Source of the DNA: Serinus canaria
Taxonomy: Eukaryota > Chordata > Aves > Passeriformes > Fringillidae
Length of the DNA stretch: 64,000 nt
Reading direction: 5' to 3'
NCBI RefSeq assembly: GCF_022539315.1
Contig: NC_066332.1
Span: forward strand, 4,793,001 to 4,857,000
Position 1 is the stretch's first letter. Each line of letters opens with the position of its first letter. The translations under genes and the position numbers were made by a program. Below the pieces are notes generated by a model. That model searched no databases. It worked only from the letters and a program-made list of their open reading frames with translations, and was not told where the DNA came from. Shown in pieces: positions 31,847 through 43,660 of this stretch.

Positions 31847-34800
31847 ATGGCGGAGCCGCTGTGGCGAACGCCGCCGGCCCGGCTGGCCCCGCCGCACGTC
31901 TACCGCATGGCGGGCGCGCTGGGCGCCGAGCTGCGCCGCCTCTCCGCCCGCTTCGGGCCCGACGCCGTGGCCGGGCTGGTGCCGCCCGTGGTGCGGCTGC
32001 TGGAGCTGCTCGAGGCGCTGGTGGCCCCGCCGGGCGCTGAGGGGGAGGCGCCGGCAGCGCCGGCCGGGCCGCAGGAGGCGGAGGTGAGCGGGGAGCTGGG
32101 AGCCGGTGGCGCCGAGCCACGCGTGTCCCCGCGGGCTCTGGGGACAGCACCGAGCCGGCTGATGGCTTTTCCTGGGGCATGGAGCTGACACGGGTGTCCC
32201 ACGTTTTGTGGGACGGCTCCGACCCTTCTGTTCCCTTTTCCCAGGTGATGGCTCTGGCCCCGCTGCCCTGCATCCCCTGGGGCGACTGTGATGTGCCTGT
32301 CCCCTTCTCCCAGGGGATTGCTGTCCCTGCTGTCCCCTATCCCCTGGGACAGCACTAATCTCTCTATTCCTGTCCTCTGGTATGGGTCTGACCCAGCTGT
32401 CCCCCATCCCTTGGGATATCTCCGACCTGTCTGGCCCATTTGTCCCTCTGGACTGGCTCTAAGCCAGCTGTCCCCCTTTCTGGGGTGGTGGCACTGTCCC
32501 CACTGTCCCCCATCACCTGGGACGGCTCTGATCTCGCTATCCCTGTCCTCTGGTGTGGGTCTGACCCAGCTGTCCCCCTTTCCGGAGTAGTGGCACTGTC
32601 CCCACTGTCCCCATCCCCTGGGAAGCCTCTGACCTGGCTGTCACTGCCCCCGGGGGTGGCTCTGACCCGGTGTCCCCGTCCCCCAGGACCCGGAGCAGAG
32701 GCTGTGGGAGGCCGAGCGCCGGGAGCGAGCCCTGTACGGCCGCCTGGCCTGCCTGGAGGAGCAGAACCGCCAGCTCCTGGGGCAGCTTGCTGAGAGCCAG
32801 TCCCAGGAAGGTGGGTGTCCCCGTGGGTTTGGGGTCCCCCGATGGCACAGGGTGTCCCTGCGAAGTGGTAGGCTGGATGCAGGGCTGAACCTGTTCTTCT
32901 GCAGCCTGGAATGCTGCTCTCCTTTCCCTCACCTTGGAGACCTGTCCTAGCAGGGAGCACAGGCATTACCTTGTTCTGCAATTCACAGGGATCCCAAACC
33001 TCCAGAGCACCTCGAAAGCCCCCGAAGGGTGGTGGGGGCAGGCACAGGGTTTGGGTTGCTGTGGCAACACAAGGATGTTCCAGGAATGGTCTAAAACTCT
33101 CAGTTCCCTTCTTTCCACTGTGAGATTACCAGGAAGAAGTCGGACTTTGCAGAAGCACTGAGGAAGTTTGTAGTGTTGTGGGCTTGGGGGAGTCCCTGGG
33201 CGCTCTGACCCCTGTCCACCCCGTGTGGTCTCAGACAGCACGGCACGGAAGGAGCGGGAGGTGATGCTGCGGCTGAAGGAGGTGGTGGACAGGCAGAGGG
33301 ATGAGCTCCGTGCCCAGGCCCACGAGATCGTCTGCAAGAGCCGGGACACGGAGGCGGTGAGGGCGTGGGAGCTCAGGGGTGTGGTGTGCCAGGGCCCGGG
33401 GAGCTGCTTTCATGTCACATCCCCCCCACCCCGGGGCTGTCACAGCTGCTGAGCCTGCTGGGGCAGGTGGCACTGGTGTCCTGGGGTGGGGACACTGCCT
33501 CACCTCTGGCTGCCCTGGGCCCTCCAGCTGCAGGAACAGCTCCATCGCTTCATGACCATGAACGAGGAGCTGCGGCACAAGGTGGCCGTGGTGCAGGCCC
33601 AGCTCAAGAGTGCTCTGGAGCAGAAGTCAGACCTGGAGGCTGCCATGCTGCAGAGCCAGAGGGAAACGAGCAGGAGAAACAGGACAGCCCTGGAGAGCCA
33701 ACAGCCAGAGCCTGGTGTGGTGAGTCTGAGCTGATCCCACAGCCCGAGCCTGGTGTGGTGAGTCTGAGCTGTGACCCCACAGCAGAGCCTGGTGTGGTCA
33801 GTCTGAGCTGTGACCCCACACCAAAGCCTGGTGTGGTCAGTCTGAGCTGTGGCCTCGCTGCTGCTGGGCATCACCAACACTGACCCCAGCCTTGTGTGGA
33901 GCTTTTGGCACACCCAGACGTAGCTATTCAAGGAAAGCCCACAGCTGAAAACTGAACAGTGTGGTGTCTGCAATACCACTAACACCTTCTCTGTAGAAGT
34001 GTTAGGGGTGGAGCCAGATGAGGTGACAGGAGTTGAAAGTAGATGGGACACAAAGGATGAGGGAGGTTTGCCACATGTGGTTGCTGGCTGAGATGAGGAC
34101 ATTCTTGAGACTTTTCCATTTTTGCCTGCGTGTGCACCCAGCCTTTGGGTGGGGGTTTTGAGGTCTCTGCTTGCCTGCTGACTCTCTTTCCATCCCCTCC
34201 AGGAGGGAGCCCTGTCACCCTCAGAGGAGCCACAGCACCAGGATGGGGACAGGAGCCCTGCTCACTGCTGCTTCTCCAAGGAAGAGCTGCAGCAGATCCT
34301 GCAAGAGAGGAATGAGCTCAAGACCAACCTGTTCTTGGTGCAGGAGGAGCTGGCCTATTACCAGAGGTGAGTCCTGCCCCTGCAGCCACCCCTGGCCCAT
34401 CAGAGGCTGCTCCCACCACAGTCAGGGCAGAATCTTCCCAGGCTCTTGGTTAACCAGCTGACTGCTTTTTACCAGGGAGCTGCTGAACGAGGAGAGAATT
34501 CCCAGCTTCTTCCTAGATGCAATGAAGTCAAATATCAAAAAACAGAGGAAAAAAATCAGAGCTAAAATGCTGGGAACAACAGAGGAGTCGGCGAGCAGGT
34601 GAGACAGGCTGGGTGCTGGGATCCTCCCGTGCAGGGTGGGGGCTGGCTGCCCTGCTCCAATGTTTCCACGTGCTTGATGCCCTGGATTGGAACCTCCCCA
34701 AGCCCAGAGCTGCCTCCTCCCTTCAGAGATCAAAGGTTTGATGTCTGCAGTTGATGTGTTGCTCTGGCATAGCTGTGCCACAGGGGCTGGGCTTTGTGCT

Positions 34801-35526
34801 GCAGCTCGTGTGTCCCTGTCACCAGTCAGGCATGGCCTGGCCAAATGCCACTTGTCCCTGCGTGCATGTGACAAAAGGGAGGTGAGGTGGTGGCACTGGG
34901 AGCACTGGACAAACTCCAGAGTGGCTCCAGCACTTGCTGCTGTGGCTCAGTGCAGGTTTACCCCCATTTCTTTGTGCAGTGATGAAGAAGAGGGCTCCTG
35001 GCTCCCAGGTCATGGCACAGACTGTGTGGATGCTCAGCCTCCAGAATCCAAAATTAGGAGCTTGTAAGTTTGCTCCTGTGCTGGTAGGGACGGGAGGCTC
35101 TGCCAGTGGAGAGGTTTGGGGTTTGGCTGGGACCTGGCAGCTGTGGAGCTTGGATGTGATGGAAACAGAGTTCAGCAGGCTGGTGCAGGGATGCTGCGAA
35201 AGCAGGGGTTGCTGTTTTAGGGGGATCTGCCTTGTCCTGGGTGCCACAAGCTCCCAGGGCCCACAGCCAGGCTGTGTCCTGCTGCCACCACCACAGAGGG
35301 AGGTTTGGATTCTACATCCTCTCTGAGGAGGTTCTTTTCCCCCATAGCCCTTATCTGCTCTCTCTGCAGTTTTGGGCTGTGGTATCAGGGCAGCAGCAAA
35401 GACCCCCCCACATCCAGCTGCTCCGGCACCTGGGAAATCATTGACTCACTGGACACACAGCTGGAGCCAGAGGGAGAGAGCAAGGCAGGGTCCAGCTGCC
35501 CTGACAGAGCCACAGCACCCCTCTGA
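31847..35526 (+). CDS. RILP: Rab-interacting lysosomal protein (RILP)
   Basis: Eight coding exons: 31847-32083, 32687-32810, 33235-33356, 33528-33719, 34203-34366, 34476-34598, 34980-35063 and 35370-35526, 1203 nt, 400 aa (human about 401). All junctions are GT-AG and in phase. RILP binds GTP-loaded Rab7 (and Rab34/36) on late endosomes and lysosomes and recruits dynein-dynactin for minus-end transport. Exon 1 encodes the RH1 domain (YRMAGALGAELRRLSARFGP to about residue 65). Exons 2-4 encode a long coiled coil including LKEVVDRQRDELRAQ. Exons 5-6 encode the RH2 domain (residues about 250-310) with LQQILQERNELKTNLFLVQE, the Rab-binding part. The FFGLWY motif near the C terminus (residues 350-355) is shared with human RILP. 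Tandem repeats occupy intron 1 and the exon 4 donor region. RILPL1/2 are less likely given the synteny and length. Confidence 0.95.
32185..32686. repeat. Degenerate minisatellite of about 100-bp units filling RILP intron 1
   Basis: Pyrimidine-rich units recur from about 32.19 kb to the exon 2 acceptor. Typical blocks are CTGTCCCCCTTT, GTGGCACTGTCCCCACTGTC, ATCNCCTGGGA, CCTGTCCTCTGGT and GGGTCTGACCCAGCTGTCCC. Two adjacent copies starting at 32468 and 32570 are clearest; upstream copies are more decayed. The last partial unit (GGTGGCTCTGACCCGGTGTC) runs directly into the CCCCAG acceptor at 32686. Confidence 0.8.
33705..33865. repeat. RILP: Four 38-39-bp tandem copies of the RILP exon 4 splice donor region
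   Basis: The unit AGCCTGGTGTGGTSAGTCTG followed by AGCTGTGACCCCACAG occurs four times, with the donor-equivalent position at 33720, 33758, 33797 and 33836. Copy 1 straddles the true exon 4/intron 4 boundary, and copy 2 keeps an intact GTGAGT. Copies 3 and 4 carry GTCAGT, which weakens the donor. Reading past the first donor reaches an in-frame TGA at 33732-33734, so only the first donor preserves the full protein. Confidence 0.9.
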
Positions 35527-36310
35527 CCCCACGGGAACGGGAGCAGGATCTGTCCTCACAGCAGAACTTCTGGATCCTCTTCTTCCAGTGGATTCAAGAG
35601 CAGCACAGCAGCCCTGGCACTTCCCAGTGCTGTGGTGGTGGCAAAGCCACAGCATGGGCAGGTTCCTGCAAACCCACTGGGACACTTGGATGTGGGCTGC
35701 CAGCCTGGCCTGGGACAGCTCAGCACCTCTGGGCATCTCTGCCCACCAGTCACCCTTTCACTGTGCCCACAGCTTAGCTACAGCTGGGCTCAGTGTGCCC
35801 CACAGCTGTGCCCCCTTCCCACTGCTCCCTGCTTGCAGCTCAGCATGGTAGGGGTCTGCACCCTCTTATTCTCCACACCCCAAAAGGGATCTTCCCATCC
35901 CCTGGTGGCTCTTTGCAAACCCCTCTGCTCACAGTCCCACGATTCTATTGCTCCATCCTGCTCTGTGTGTTTGTTTTACCTCACCCCTTTGTGTCTGTAG
36001 CTTCCCAATCCCTGCAATGTGAAGATCCCTTTGGGGTGTCCTGGGGTCCCCACACGGCTGGGAGGGGCTGAGCACACTGCACTGGGTGTCCAGGTGCTCC
36101 TGTGGCTGGGAGCTGTCAGGATCAGCACCACCAGGGCCACTCCTGCACTTCTCAGGCATGGGGTGAATCAGTTTTGTACTGGCACCTCTTCCTGCCACCT
36201 CTGGGACCTGGCAGACTGGAACAATCCTTGTGTTCATGGGGGCATCAGTCCCCTCAGATCAGGTACTTTCTACCTTTAATTTGGAAATAAATCAGTCTCT
36301 TATTTTTCCT
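35527..36310 (+). promoter_or_regulatory. RILP: RILP 3'UTR with polyadenylation signal
   Basis: About 780 nt of non-coding sequence follow the stop codon. A canonical AATAAA is at 36286-36291, predicting cleavage near 36305. No earlier AATAAA is seen. Confidence 0.75.
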
Positions 36311-37140
36311 CTGAGGTTCTGCCTGCAGCCTCTGCTCTCTGCTTGGGGAGGGCTGGGTGATGCTCCCAGATTTCCCTTACCCTTCTCCTTATGGCTGTGC
36401 CCCCTTTCTGGTGGGTCAGCTGTGATGGGGAGGGGACTGCAGAGGGGTGATCCCTCAGTGCTGGGCATGGAGGAGTTAATTCCTGCATGGCCAAGGGGAG
36501 CACGGTGCTTCCAACCCGGAGCCCCCCCCGGAGCCCCCCCGGCTGAGCTGGCCTTGAGTAGGAAAAAGGTGTTTCCTGTGCATCTGCTGACACAAAGCTC
36601 CTGGGGACGTGGCGAGGTGGGACAGTGGCCAGCAGCCCTTTAAAGGCCAGCACAGGTCAGGCTGTGTTGCCATGGGGGACATGGGGACCCCTCCTCTGAG
36701 CCTCTGCCAGGGGTTGGCAGTGCTCATAGGGGTTGAGGCAGGGGTTGGCCCTGGATGCCTTGTTTGGGTTGGGGGGACGTTTGCTAAAGCCATTTTGGGG
36801 GTGATAGAGAATGGCACAGAGGGAGTGTGGTGACACAGGTGAGATGTCCAGGCAGGTCCCAGCCCCTTTGTGGCTGTGCTGAGCCCCTGGATGTCCCTTT
36901 CTGTGGCAGGGTGGCAGCCAGGGCCAGAAATAGCCCGGGCAGCAGCATTCCCTGCTCCCCCTCCCTGCCACTCCCCTGACGTCTGGATCGGGCCGCCTCC
37001 TCCCGCGTTTCCTCAGGAAGAAACCCAAGGCTGGAGGGAGGAAGAGGCCGCCCCACGGGTGGGACGGGACAGACGGGACAGAGGGACACCAGCGTGGGGC
37101 TGGGGAGCCACCAGGACGGGGGCCCTGGTGCCCTGCTGGG
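36311..37140 (+). promoter_or_regulatory. SCARF1: RILP-SCARF1 spacer and probable SCARF1 promoter
   Basis: About 830 bp separate the RILP polyadenylation site from the SCARF1 start codon. Two runs of C bases (CCCCCCCC and CCCCCCC separated by GGAG) lie near 36524-36540. Close to the gene are TGACGTC (CRE-like, about 36978) and TTTCCTCAGGAAG (about 37009), two inverted ETS cores, plausible for an endothelial gene. There is no clear TATA box. The start site is not defined by sequence. Confidence 0.45.
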
Positions 37141-40100
37141 ATGGAGAGCGCCCGGCCCATCCTCTGCCTCCAGCTGTGGCTGTGGGTGCAGAGCTCTGCC
37201 CAGGAGCTCGACCCTGAGGGAAGGAACGTCTGCAGGTAGGTGCCACGGGGGTCCCCACCTGTGTCATCTCCTGGGGCCTCTCAGCAGCCCCAGGGGGTTG
37301 CTGTCCATCCCTCCTCCCATGGACTGAGATGTGCAGCCTGGCACGGGGTGGGTGCAGACTGGGGTTGTGCTGGGGAGCGTGACTGGGCCATGTCTGGGCA
37401 TTTGGGGCATCAGATCCCTTCTCCAGGGCTTATTTCTCATTGACCCTCAGAGTGCAGGGCAACGGGGCAATATGGGATCCATGGCGAAACTCATCGTGGG
37501 GAAATGTCACTGTAGCAAGCCCCAAAGAGCTTTGGGACTGATGTCCTCTAAATTTGTTGCCACTTTGCCTCTCCCATTGTCTCCCATCAATGGTGATGCC
37601 TTTCATGACCTTCACTTCAGTGCCTCATTTCTGCACTGCTGGTGAAGCTTTGAGCTTCTCGCAGGCATGGGACACCCGGCACGGCTCCGTGGGGACATTC
37701 CCAGCCCTTCTGGGAGCCCAGCCCAGTCGCCCACTCGGGCTGCAGCCTCCTAAATTTCCTTCTATTTTTCTGGTTTCCTTCCGGAGCGTTGCCCTGGGGG
37801 CCACACCGCCTTCTCAGCACTGGGGCAAGGATCGCTTGGCCTTGGCCGGAGCCACGAAGCCGCCCTGGCCCCCCGGCCCTGGCTGACATCCCCCGGTCTC
37901 TCCCGCAGGTTCCCGGCCGGCCCGGAGTGCTGTCCCGGCTGGAGGCAGGAGGGGAGGGCGTGCACGGTCGGTGAGTGATGGATGGGGTGAATCCCAAAGC
38001 GTGGTCCCCACGCTCACCCGGGCTGATCCTCTGTGCGCTGTGGGAAGCCCTGCAGCTCTCCTTGAGCGGAGACAGTGGGGTCCCGCCCCGAGGGGAGCCC
38101 CAGCTGCTGACGGTGCTGCAGCTGAGCCGGAGGGATGGAGCGGGAAGCGGGATGGTGCTTTCCCTGGGAATGCTGTCCCTGAGGCAGCTGGGTGGGCGGC
38201 AGGTGGGGTGTGAGCCCCGGCCAGAGAGTGCTGAGTGCCTTTCCTGCCACGACAGCCGTGTGCGAGGGGGAGGATGCCTGCAGAGAGGGCGAGGTGTGCC
38301 TGAAACCCGGGCTGTGCCGCTGCCAACCCGGCTTCTTCGGAGCAGACTGCAGCTCCCGTGAGTGCCCTGCCGTGCCTCAGCCCCTGCCATCCCCCTCTAA
38401 ATCCAGCTGGGTGCTCGGGGGGCTGCCGGGCTTCTCCCCATCCCTCCTGTGTCCTTTCCCCTCGCAGGCTGCCCCGAGCAGTACTGGGGCCACGACTGCA
38501 AGCGGAGCTGCCCGTGCCACCCCAACGGGCGCTGCGACCCCGTCAGCGGCCACTGCACCTGCGACCCCAACCACTGGGGAGGGCTCTGCCAGTTCTCCTG
38601 CCAATGCGGCCCCCACGGCCGCTGCGACCCCCTGACCGGTGCCTGCCACTGCGAGCCGGGCTGGTGGGCACCCAACTGCAGGAAGCAATGCCAGTGCAAC
38701 CCCTCCACCTCGCAGTGCGACCCCCTGAGCGGGCTGTGCCGCTGCCTGCCGGGCTGGTGGGGCAGGAGGTGCAGCTTCAAGTGCTCCTGCAACGTCTCGC
38801 CCTGCGCGCAGGAGACGGGCAAGTGCGAGTGCCTGGCTGGCTACTGGGGACCGGCGTGCCAGCGGCGCTGCGACTGCGGGCACGGCTCCTGCAGTCCTGT
38901 CACCGGCCACTGCACCTGCGAGCCCGGCTACCAGGGCAGGAGCTGCCGGGAGCCCTGTCCGGCAGGGAAATACGGATCTCAGTGCGTGCACAGGTGAGAT
39001 GGGGGAGCCGAGGGATGCAGCGGGCTGCAGTCAGATCTTGGGGGAAGGCAGTGTGCCTGTGTCTGTCCCTTTGGCTGGGCAGGGAGACCTGTCCTGGGTT
39101 TGAGCATCCCAGGTTGGATGCAGCATCAGTGTTGCCCCAAAAGAAACACCTTGCTAACACCAGCAGAAAGTGTCACCCTAAAATCTGATTGTCCTCAATC
39201 TCGCTCCCCATGGTGATAAAGCTGCACCTTCCAAGTCAGAACACTCTGTGGCTCTGCTGCCCTCCTCTCCTCTTGCTACCACAGAGCATTAGGCACCACT
39301 GTGTTTTTCCCCTCTGTCCAAAATGATGCTCAATGATTTTGTGTAGTGAATCTGCTTTTTTGTGGGGTGAAAGCTGCTTTTTAGGGGTGCAAGGGTGGGC
39401 GTTGTGACCTCAAGGCCTCTCTGCCCACACAGCTGTGGGAGCTGCAAGCGCAGCCAGCCCTGCTCACCCGTGGATGGTTTCTGCCTGGCCTGCCAGCCTG
39501 GCTGGAATGGGACCCTCTGCAAGGATCCCTGTGCTCCTGGATTCCATGGGGATGGCTGCCTCCAGATGTGTCCCCGCTGCCAGCATGGGGAGCCCTGTGA
39601 CCCCCAGACTGGGTCCTGCCTGCGCTGTGACCCCGGCTGGACAGGGCCCAGGTATGCCCAGGGTGAGGCCCCTGGTCCCTGGGGTGTCCCTGCTCTGGGG
39701 TGCAGTCACTGATGCTTTGCTCTGTTTTGGCAGCTGCAACACCTCCTGCCCAGTGGGCACCTTTGGTGATGGCTGCCAGTTCCTCTGCCCCGAGTGTGTT
39801 TCGGGGAGCTGTGACCCCGTGACAGGAGCTTGCATCTGCCAGGCAGGCTACTGGGGAGACAGGTAACACCAGGAAAATGCTGGGATAACGCTGGGAGTGG
39901 GGCTGGGCTGGAGCCTCACTTGCTCTGGGGTCATTTTTCTCCTTTCCTCTCTCTTCCAGCTGCAACAACACCTGTCCCGAGGGGTATTTTGGAGTGAATT
40001 GTTCCTCACCCTGCCAGTGCTCCCGGGGGACCTGTGACCCTGTGCAGGGTGACTGTGTGCTGAGTAAGATTAACCTCACATTTCTGGGCAAGGGATGGTC

Positions 40101-42163
40101 ACATCCTCCCTGGGGAAGGTGCTGGGGGGCTGGGATGCATCCTGGTGCCTCCTGGCCCCACCGGGAGTTGTCAGCTCCTGCTCTCTCTGTGCAGGGCTGT
40201 TCTGTAGGTGTCACAGCCACAGCACATGCCAGACTCAGCCCATCTCCTCACACAGGTTTGAAGGACCACGGAGCCCTTGCAGCTGCCATCCTTGTCCCTC
40301 TCTTGCTGCTGCTGCTCTGTGTCGCTTGCTGCTGCTGTGGTGCTGGTTCAGCAGATGCCAGAGACAGGTATTTTTTCACATTTTTCACCTTTGACACAAA
40401 AACTCATGTCCCATGTCCCTTGATGTCCATCTCTGCTCTGCAGGGCAGCTGTGCCAGACGATGATGTGGTGGCCAGGATGAAGCACCACGTGCAGGGGGT
40501 GCTGGCCAACCTCAGTGCTCTCATGCCCTGCTTTAACCTGGGTACCTCGAAACTTCCCAAAGTCACAGGTGAGCAAAGCAGAGCTGCCCGCAGAGCTGCC
40601 CACAGCACTTCCAGAAGTGCTGCACTCTCTGCACTCTCTGCCTGGGGAGAAGCCTGAAACCCCGCTCTCTCGAGCATCCTGGGGTGCTCAAGCTCAGCTG
40701 AGTGTCTTGTCTTCCCCAGTTTCCCACCACGACATGGAAATCCCCTACAACCCCAGCTTCATCGAGCCCCCATCGTCTGCGTGGGTTTCAGACAGCTCCT
40801 TCTCCTCCTTCGACACCGACAACGAGGGACCCGAGTACTCCGTCCCTCCCAGAGAAGGTGACGCCCATGGCTGCTCCTCTTCCTCCTCTCCGATCACCTT
40901 TGGGGTCAATCCTGGCCGTCCCAGGGAGCTGTGCTTAGCACAGACAGTGTTTATTTCCTTGTCCTTGTTTTCCTGTCTGCAGGGCTGTGTTTGGCTGCGT
41001 GCAATGGGACGTGCCCAGTGGGGCAACCCCATTTCACAACCTCCTCCTTGGGAAACGATCCCAGGGACAATCCTATTGCATCAGCTCCTGTCCCAGTGTC
41101 CCCAGTTATGTCCCCGGGCAGGGTGGCAGTCGTAACACGCGTCACTTGTCCCACAGGCATCCCGCTGCTGGGCGGGGCTGAGCTGCAGGACGGGGCATCC
41201 CCCCCTGGCGAGGCGCTGCCGGACCCGTCCGCCTTCGACTCCGAGGATGTCTCACAGCCATTCGCCATCCCCCGCACCTCCAGCATCGCCAAGGCCAAGC
41301 GACCCTCTGTGTCCTTCGCCGAGGGGACAAAATTCGGGGCGGCAGAGACCCCCAGCCCCAGCCGAAAGCCCAAGGCCCCGTGGGGCCCATCCAGGCTGAC
41401 CCCACCTCCGGGAGATGTGGTGGCCGAGCCCCCCAGCGAGAGCCCGGCCAGCGATTGCTACGAGAACGCCGAGCCCCTCAGCAAGGGGGACGAAAGCCAC
41501 CGGCCATCGCCTCGGGCCACCCCGGGGGGACGCCGCAGGGTGGTGTCCAGCACCAGGCATGTGGCCCAGAGAGTGGAGGCGCTGGAAGCAGCTGCGAGAT
41601 GCGGCAGCTGGGAGGCCAAGGGGAAGGAACCCAATGTCACCACCATCTACATGATGGTGGGCACGGCCGGCCAGGACCCCAAGGCAGAGGGGACTGGCGA
41701 GGGATCGGTCCAGGCTGTGCTGAAGCGTCTGGGCAGCTTGCAGAGGGGCAAGTGGGCTGCGAAGGAGGAGCCCAAGGTGAGGAGGAGCATGGAGGCCATC
41801 CAGAAACCTCCTCGCCGGGCCCTGGCGCAGCGCAGGGACTCGGAGAACAGCTGCAAGCAGAGGGAGAGTGTGCCGGGGGCTCCTGCCGAGTCAGCTCCTG
41901 GCAAGCAGCAGCATTCCGCTGCGAAGAGACTGTCCCTTCTTCTCGCATCTCTCTCGTCAAAAAACACCGGTGCCCAGGACGGGGCCAGCGAAACCGCAGG
42001 TGCCACAGAGAAGGGAAAAAGCCCGGAGTTAGCTGGCAGCCTCGAAAGGAAGGAACAGGCTGCAGCGGAGGAAGAGCCGAAATACGAGAACGTGGCCAGC
42101 AGCGGTGCTGATTCGCCCTCCGGCCCCGGCAAAGAGCAGCCGGCCACCCCTCCGGCCAGCTGA
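37141..42163 (+). CDS. SCARF1: Scavenger receptor class F member 1 (SCARF1, SREC-I)
   Basis: Eleven coding exons: 37141-37235, 37909-37970, 38256-38357, 38468-38993, 39433-39651, 39734-39862, 39960-40063, 40256-40367, 40444-40568, 40720-40857 and 41157-42163, 2619 nt, 872 aa (human about 830). All junctions are GT-AG and in phase. The start context is strong (G at -3 and +4). SCARF1 is an endothelial/macrophage type I receptor for modified LDL, apoptotic cells and heat-shock proteins. It has an N-terminal signal peptide (LCLQLWLWVQSSAQ), then Cys-rich EGF-like repeats over about residues 50-410 with CXCXPGWWG patterns. One transmembrane helix (about 419-440) is followed by a CCCC cluster that could be palmitoylated. 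The long Ser/Pro-rich tail contains AKRPSVSFAEGTKFG, shared with human, and ends near a YENV motif. SCARF2 is less likely given the synteny. Confidence 0.95.
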
Positions 42164-43660
42164 GCCGGCACCGCCCGGGCTGGGGTCCCGGGAGCACCGG
42201 GCTCCTCCAACCCCAGCCTGGGGCAGCCGAGGGCCCGCTCCGAGCTCTGAACTGGAGGAAGCACTGAGCCTTCCTGGTGACTCCCTCTGCTCTGGAGCCT
42301 CGCTGGGGCCACAGCGGGGACAGCCTGTGGGGTTGTGGTGCTTGAAGGGCTGTTTTCTGCTCCTTCCTGCCCTACCAGCCCCACTCGTGTCTGCACATCC
42401 CCGTGGGACAGCGATGCTCTGGATGCTGCATGGCACCCTCAAGTCCCTGTCACCACTAGGGACATACCCAGTGCAGGGCTGCTGAGTGCTCAGCTGGGAA
42501 ATGCGTGCACAAAATCCAGTCTCATCCCATCGGTTTTCACCTTTCCCGGCCCCAATTCCAGTGATGCAGCTCAGAGCCTCTTGCTGGAAAGATGTTTCTC
42601 ACTGAAGGGGAGTATTTTGTGGATCTGGGCTGAGGAGAGATGATGGGCTGCCACAAGCAGCTTCAGAGAAAATTAATTTTAGCTGCTTATCTCAGAGGGT
42701 ATCTGGGTCTGCAGGGGTTTATCTGTGTGGCTCTGGCTTCTGTGGCAGGCCCTGGCTGCCTTTGCTTCCATGTGGAAAAGCTTGTGGCAGGACACAGGGT
42801 GTAGTGGCAGCCTTTTAAACTCCACACAGTTCCAAGCTGCAGTTGTGCAAACATGGCAGCTGGGCAGTGACCGTCAACCTGTGCACCTGGCACCATGCTG
42901 ATAAGATAGAAGTTGGCTGGAAAATGGGATTTCCACGGGTGCCCTAAGCTCCTGCCACCTCCCACGCCTCATTCCTGCTGTGAAGGCAGCTGAGATGCGG
43001 AAGAGGATTTGCAGAGTGATCTGGTTTTAGATGTATCTAAGTAGTAGAAGGTTTTTGTGTATTCTTTTTTTCTCTTATTTCACTTGGTGTGAAAGCCTTG
43101 GAATGAAAATTAAATGCCCTTCAGGAGATGAGTTTCCCAGCTGCCCTTTGTGTCAAAGATACAACCAGGAATATTCTCCAGAGTGTGGAAACTGTCAGCA
43201 GCCTTAGGCTTTCCATTTGGGAATTTTTTTTAGCTTTTCTGTCTCAGTTGAATTCTGAATTGTCACTCACTGAGCTGAGCCCTGCACAGAGCCCAAGACT
43301 GGAGTGCAGGAGGAATGTGAGTGGGCTGTGAGTGTCCAGAGCCCTTCTGCTGCAGCTTGCACCTCACACATCATGTGCAGAGCTCCACATGAATCCTTCT
43401 GGTCTGGCACTGCTCAGCTGGGCTTCAGGGTTTGGGGTGTTTCAGAAAACACAGTGGGTTTTGCTTTTTCCCTTTTGCTTCCCATGGGTGCTTCTCCACA
43501 AGGCACCAAATCCCCACAGTCTGACGTGGCTGAAGCTTCCAGTTTTGCAACCAGCACGAAGCACCCTTTCTTGCAGTGGAATCATCTGCTGCTGTGATTA
43601 TAACATCAAATATTCTGGCATCCAAATAAAACTGCTCATCCTAGCAGGACTGGAGCAGCA
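42164..43660 (+). promoter_or_regulatory. SCARF1: SCARF1 3'UTR with two candidate polyadenylation signals
   Basis: ATTAAA occurs at 43109-43114 and AATAAA at 43625-43630, giving possible 3'UTRs of roughly 0.95 and 1.48 kb. Which is used cannot be told from sequence. No coding exon is visible in this stretch. Confidence 0.55.

Noticed and set aside
38377..38991. Long minus-strand open frames over SCARF1 exon 4 and the last exon
   Set aside because: They are antisense shadows of GC-rich, Cys-codon-rich coding sequence; the sense strand gives clear EGF repeats and the conserved tail.
40931..41156. Hydrophobic signal-like segment in frame upstream of the last SCARF1 exon
   Set aside because: The open frame starts with GTG, has no ATG in a suitable place, and lies in an intron with good splice sites on both sides. 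It is not a credible alternative N terminus.
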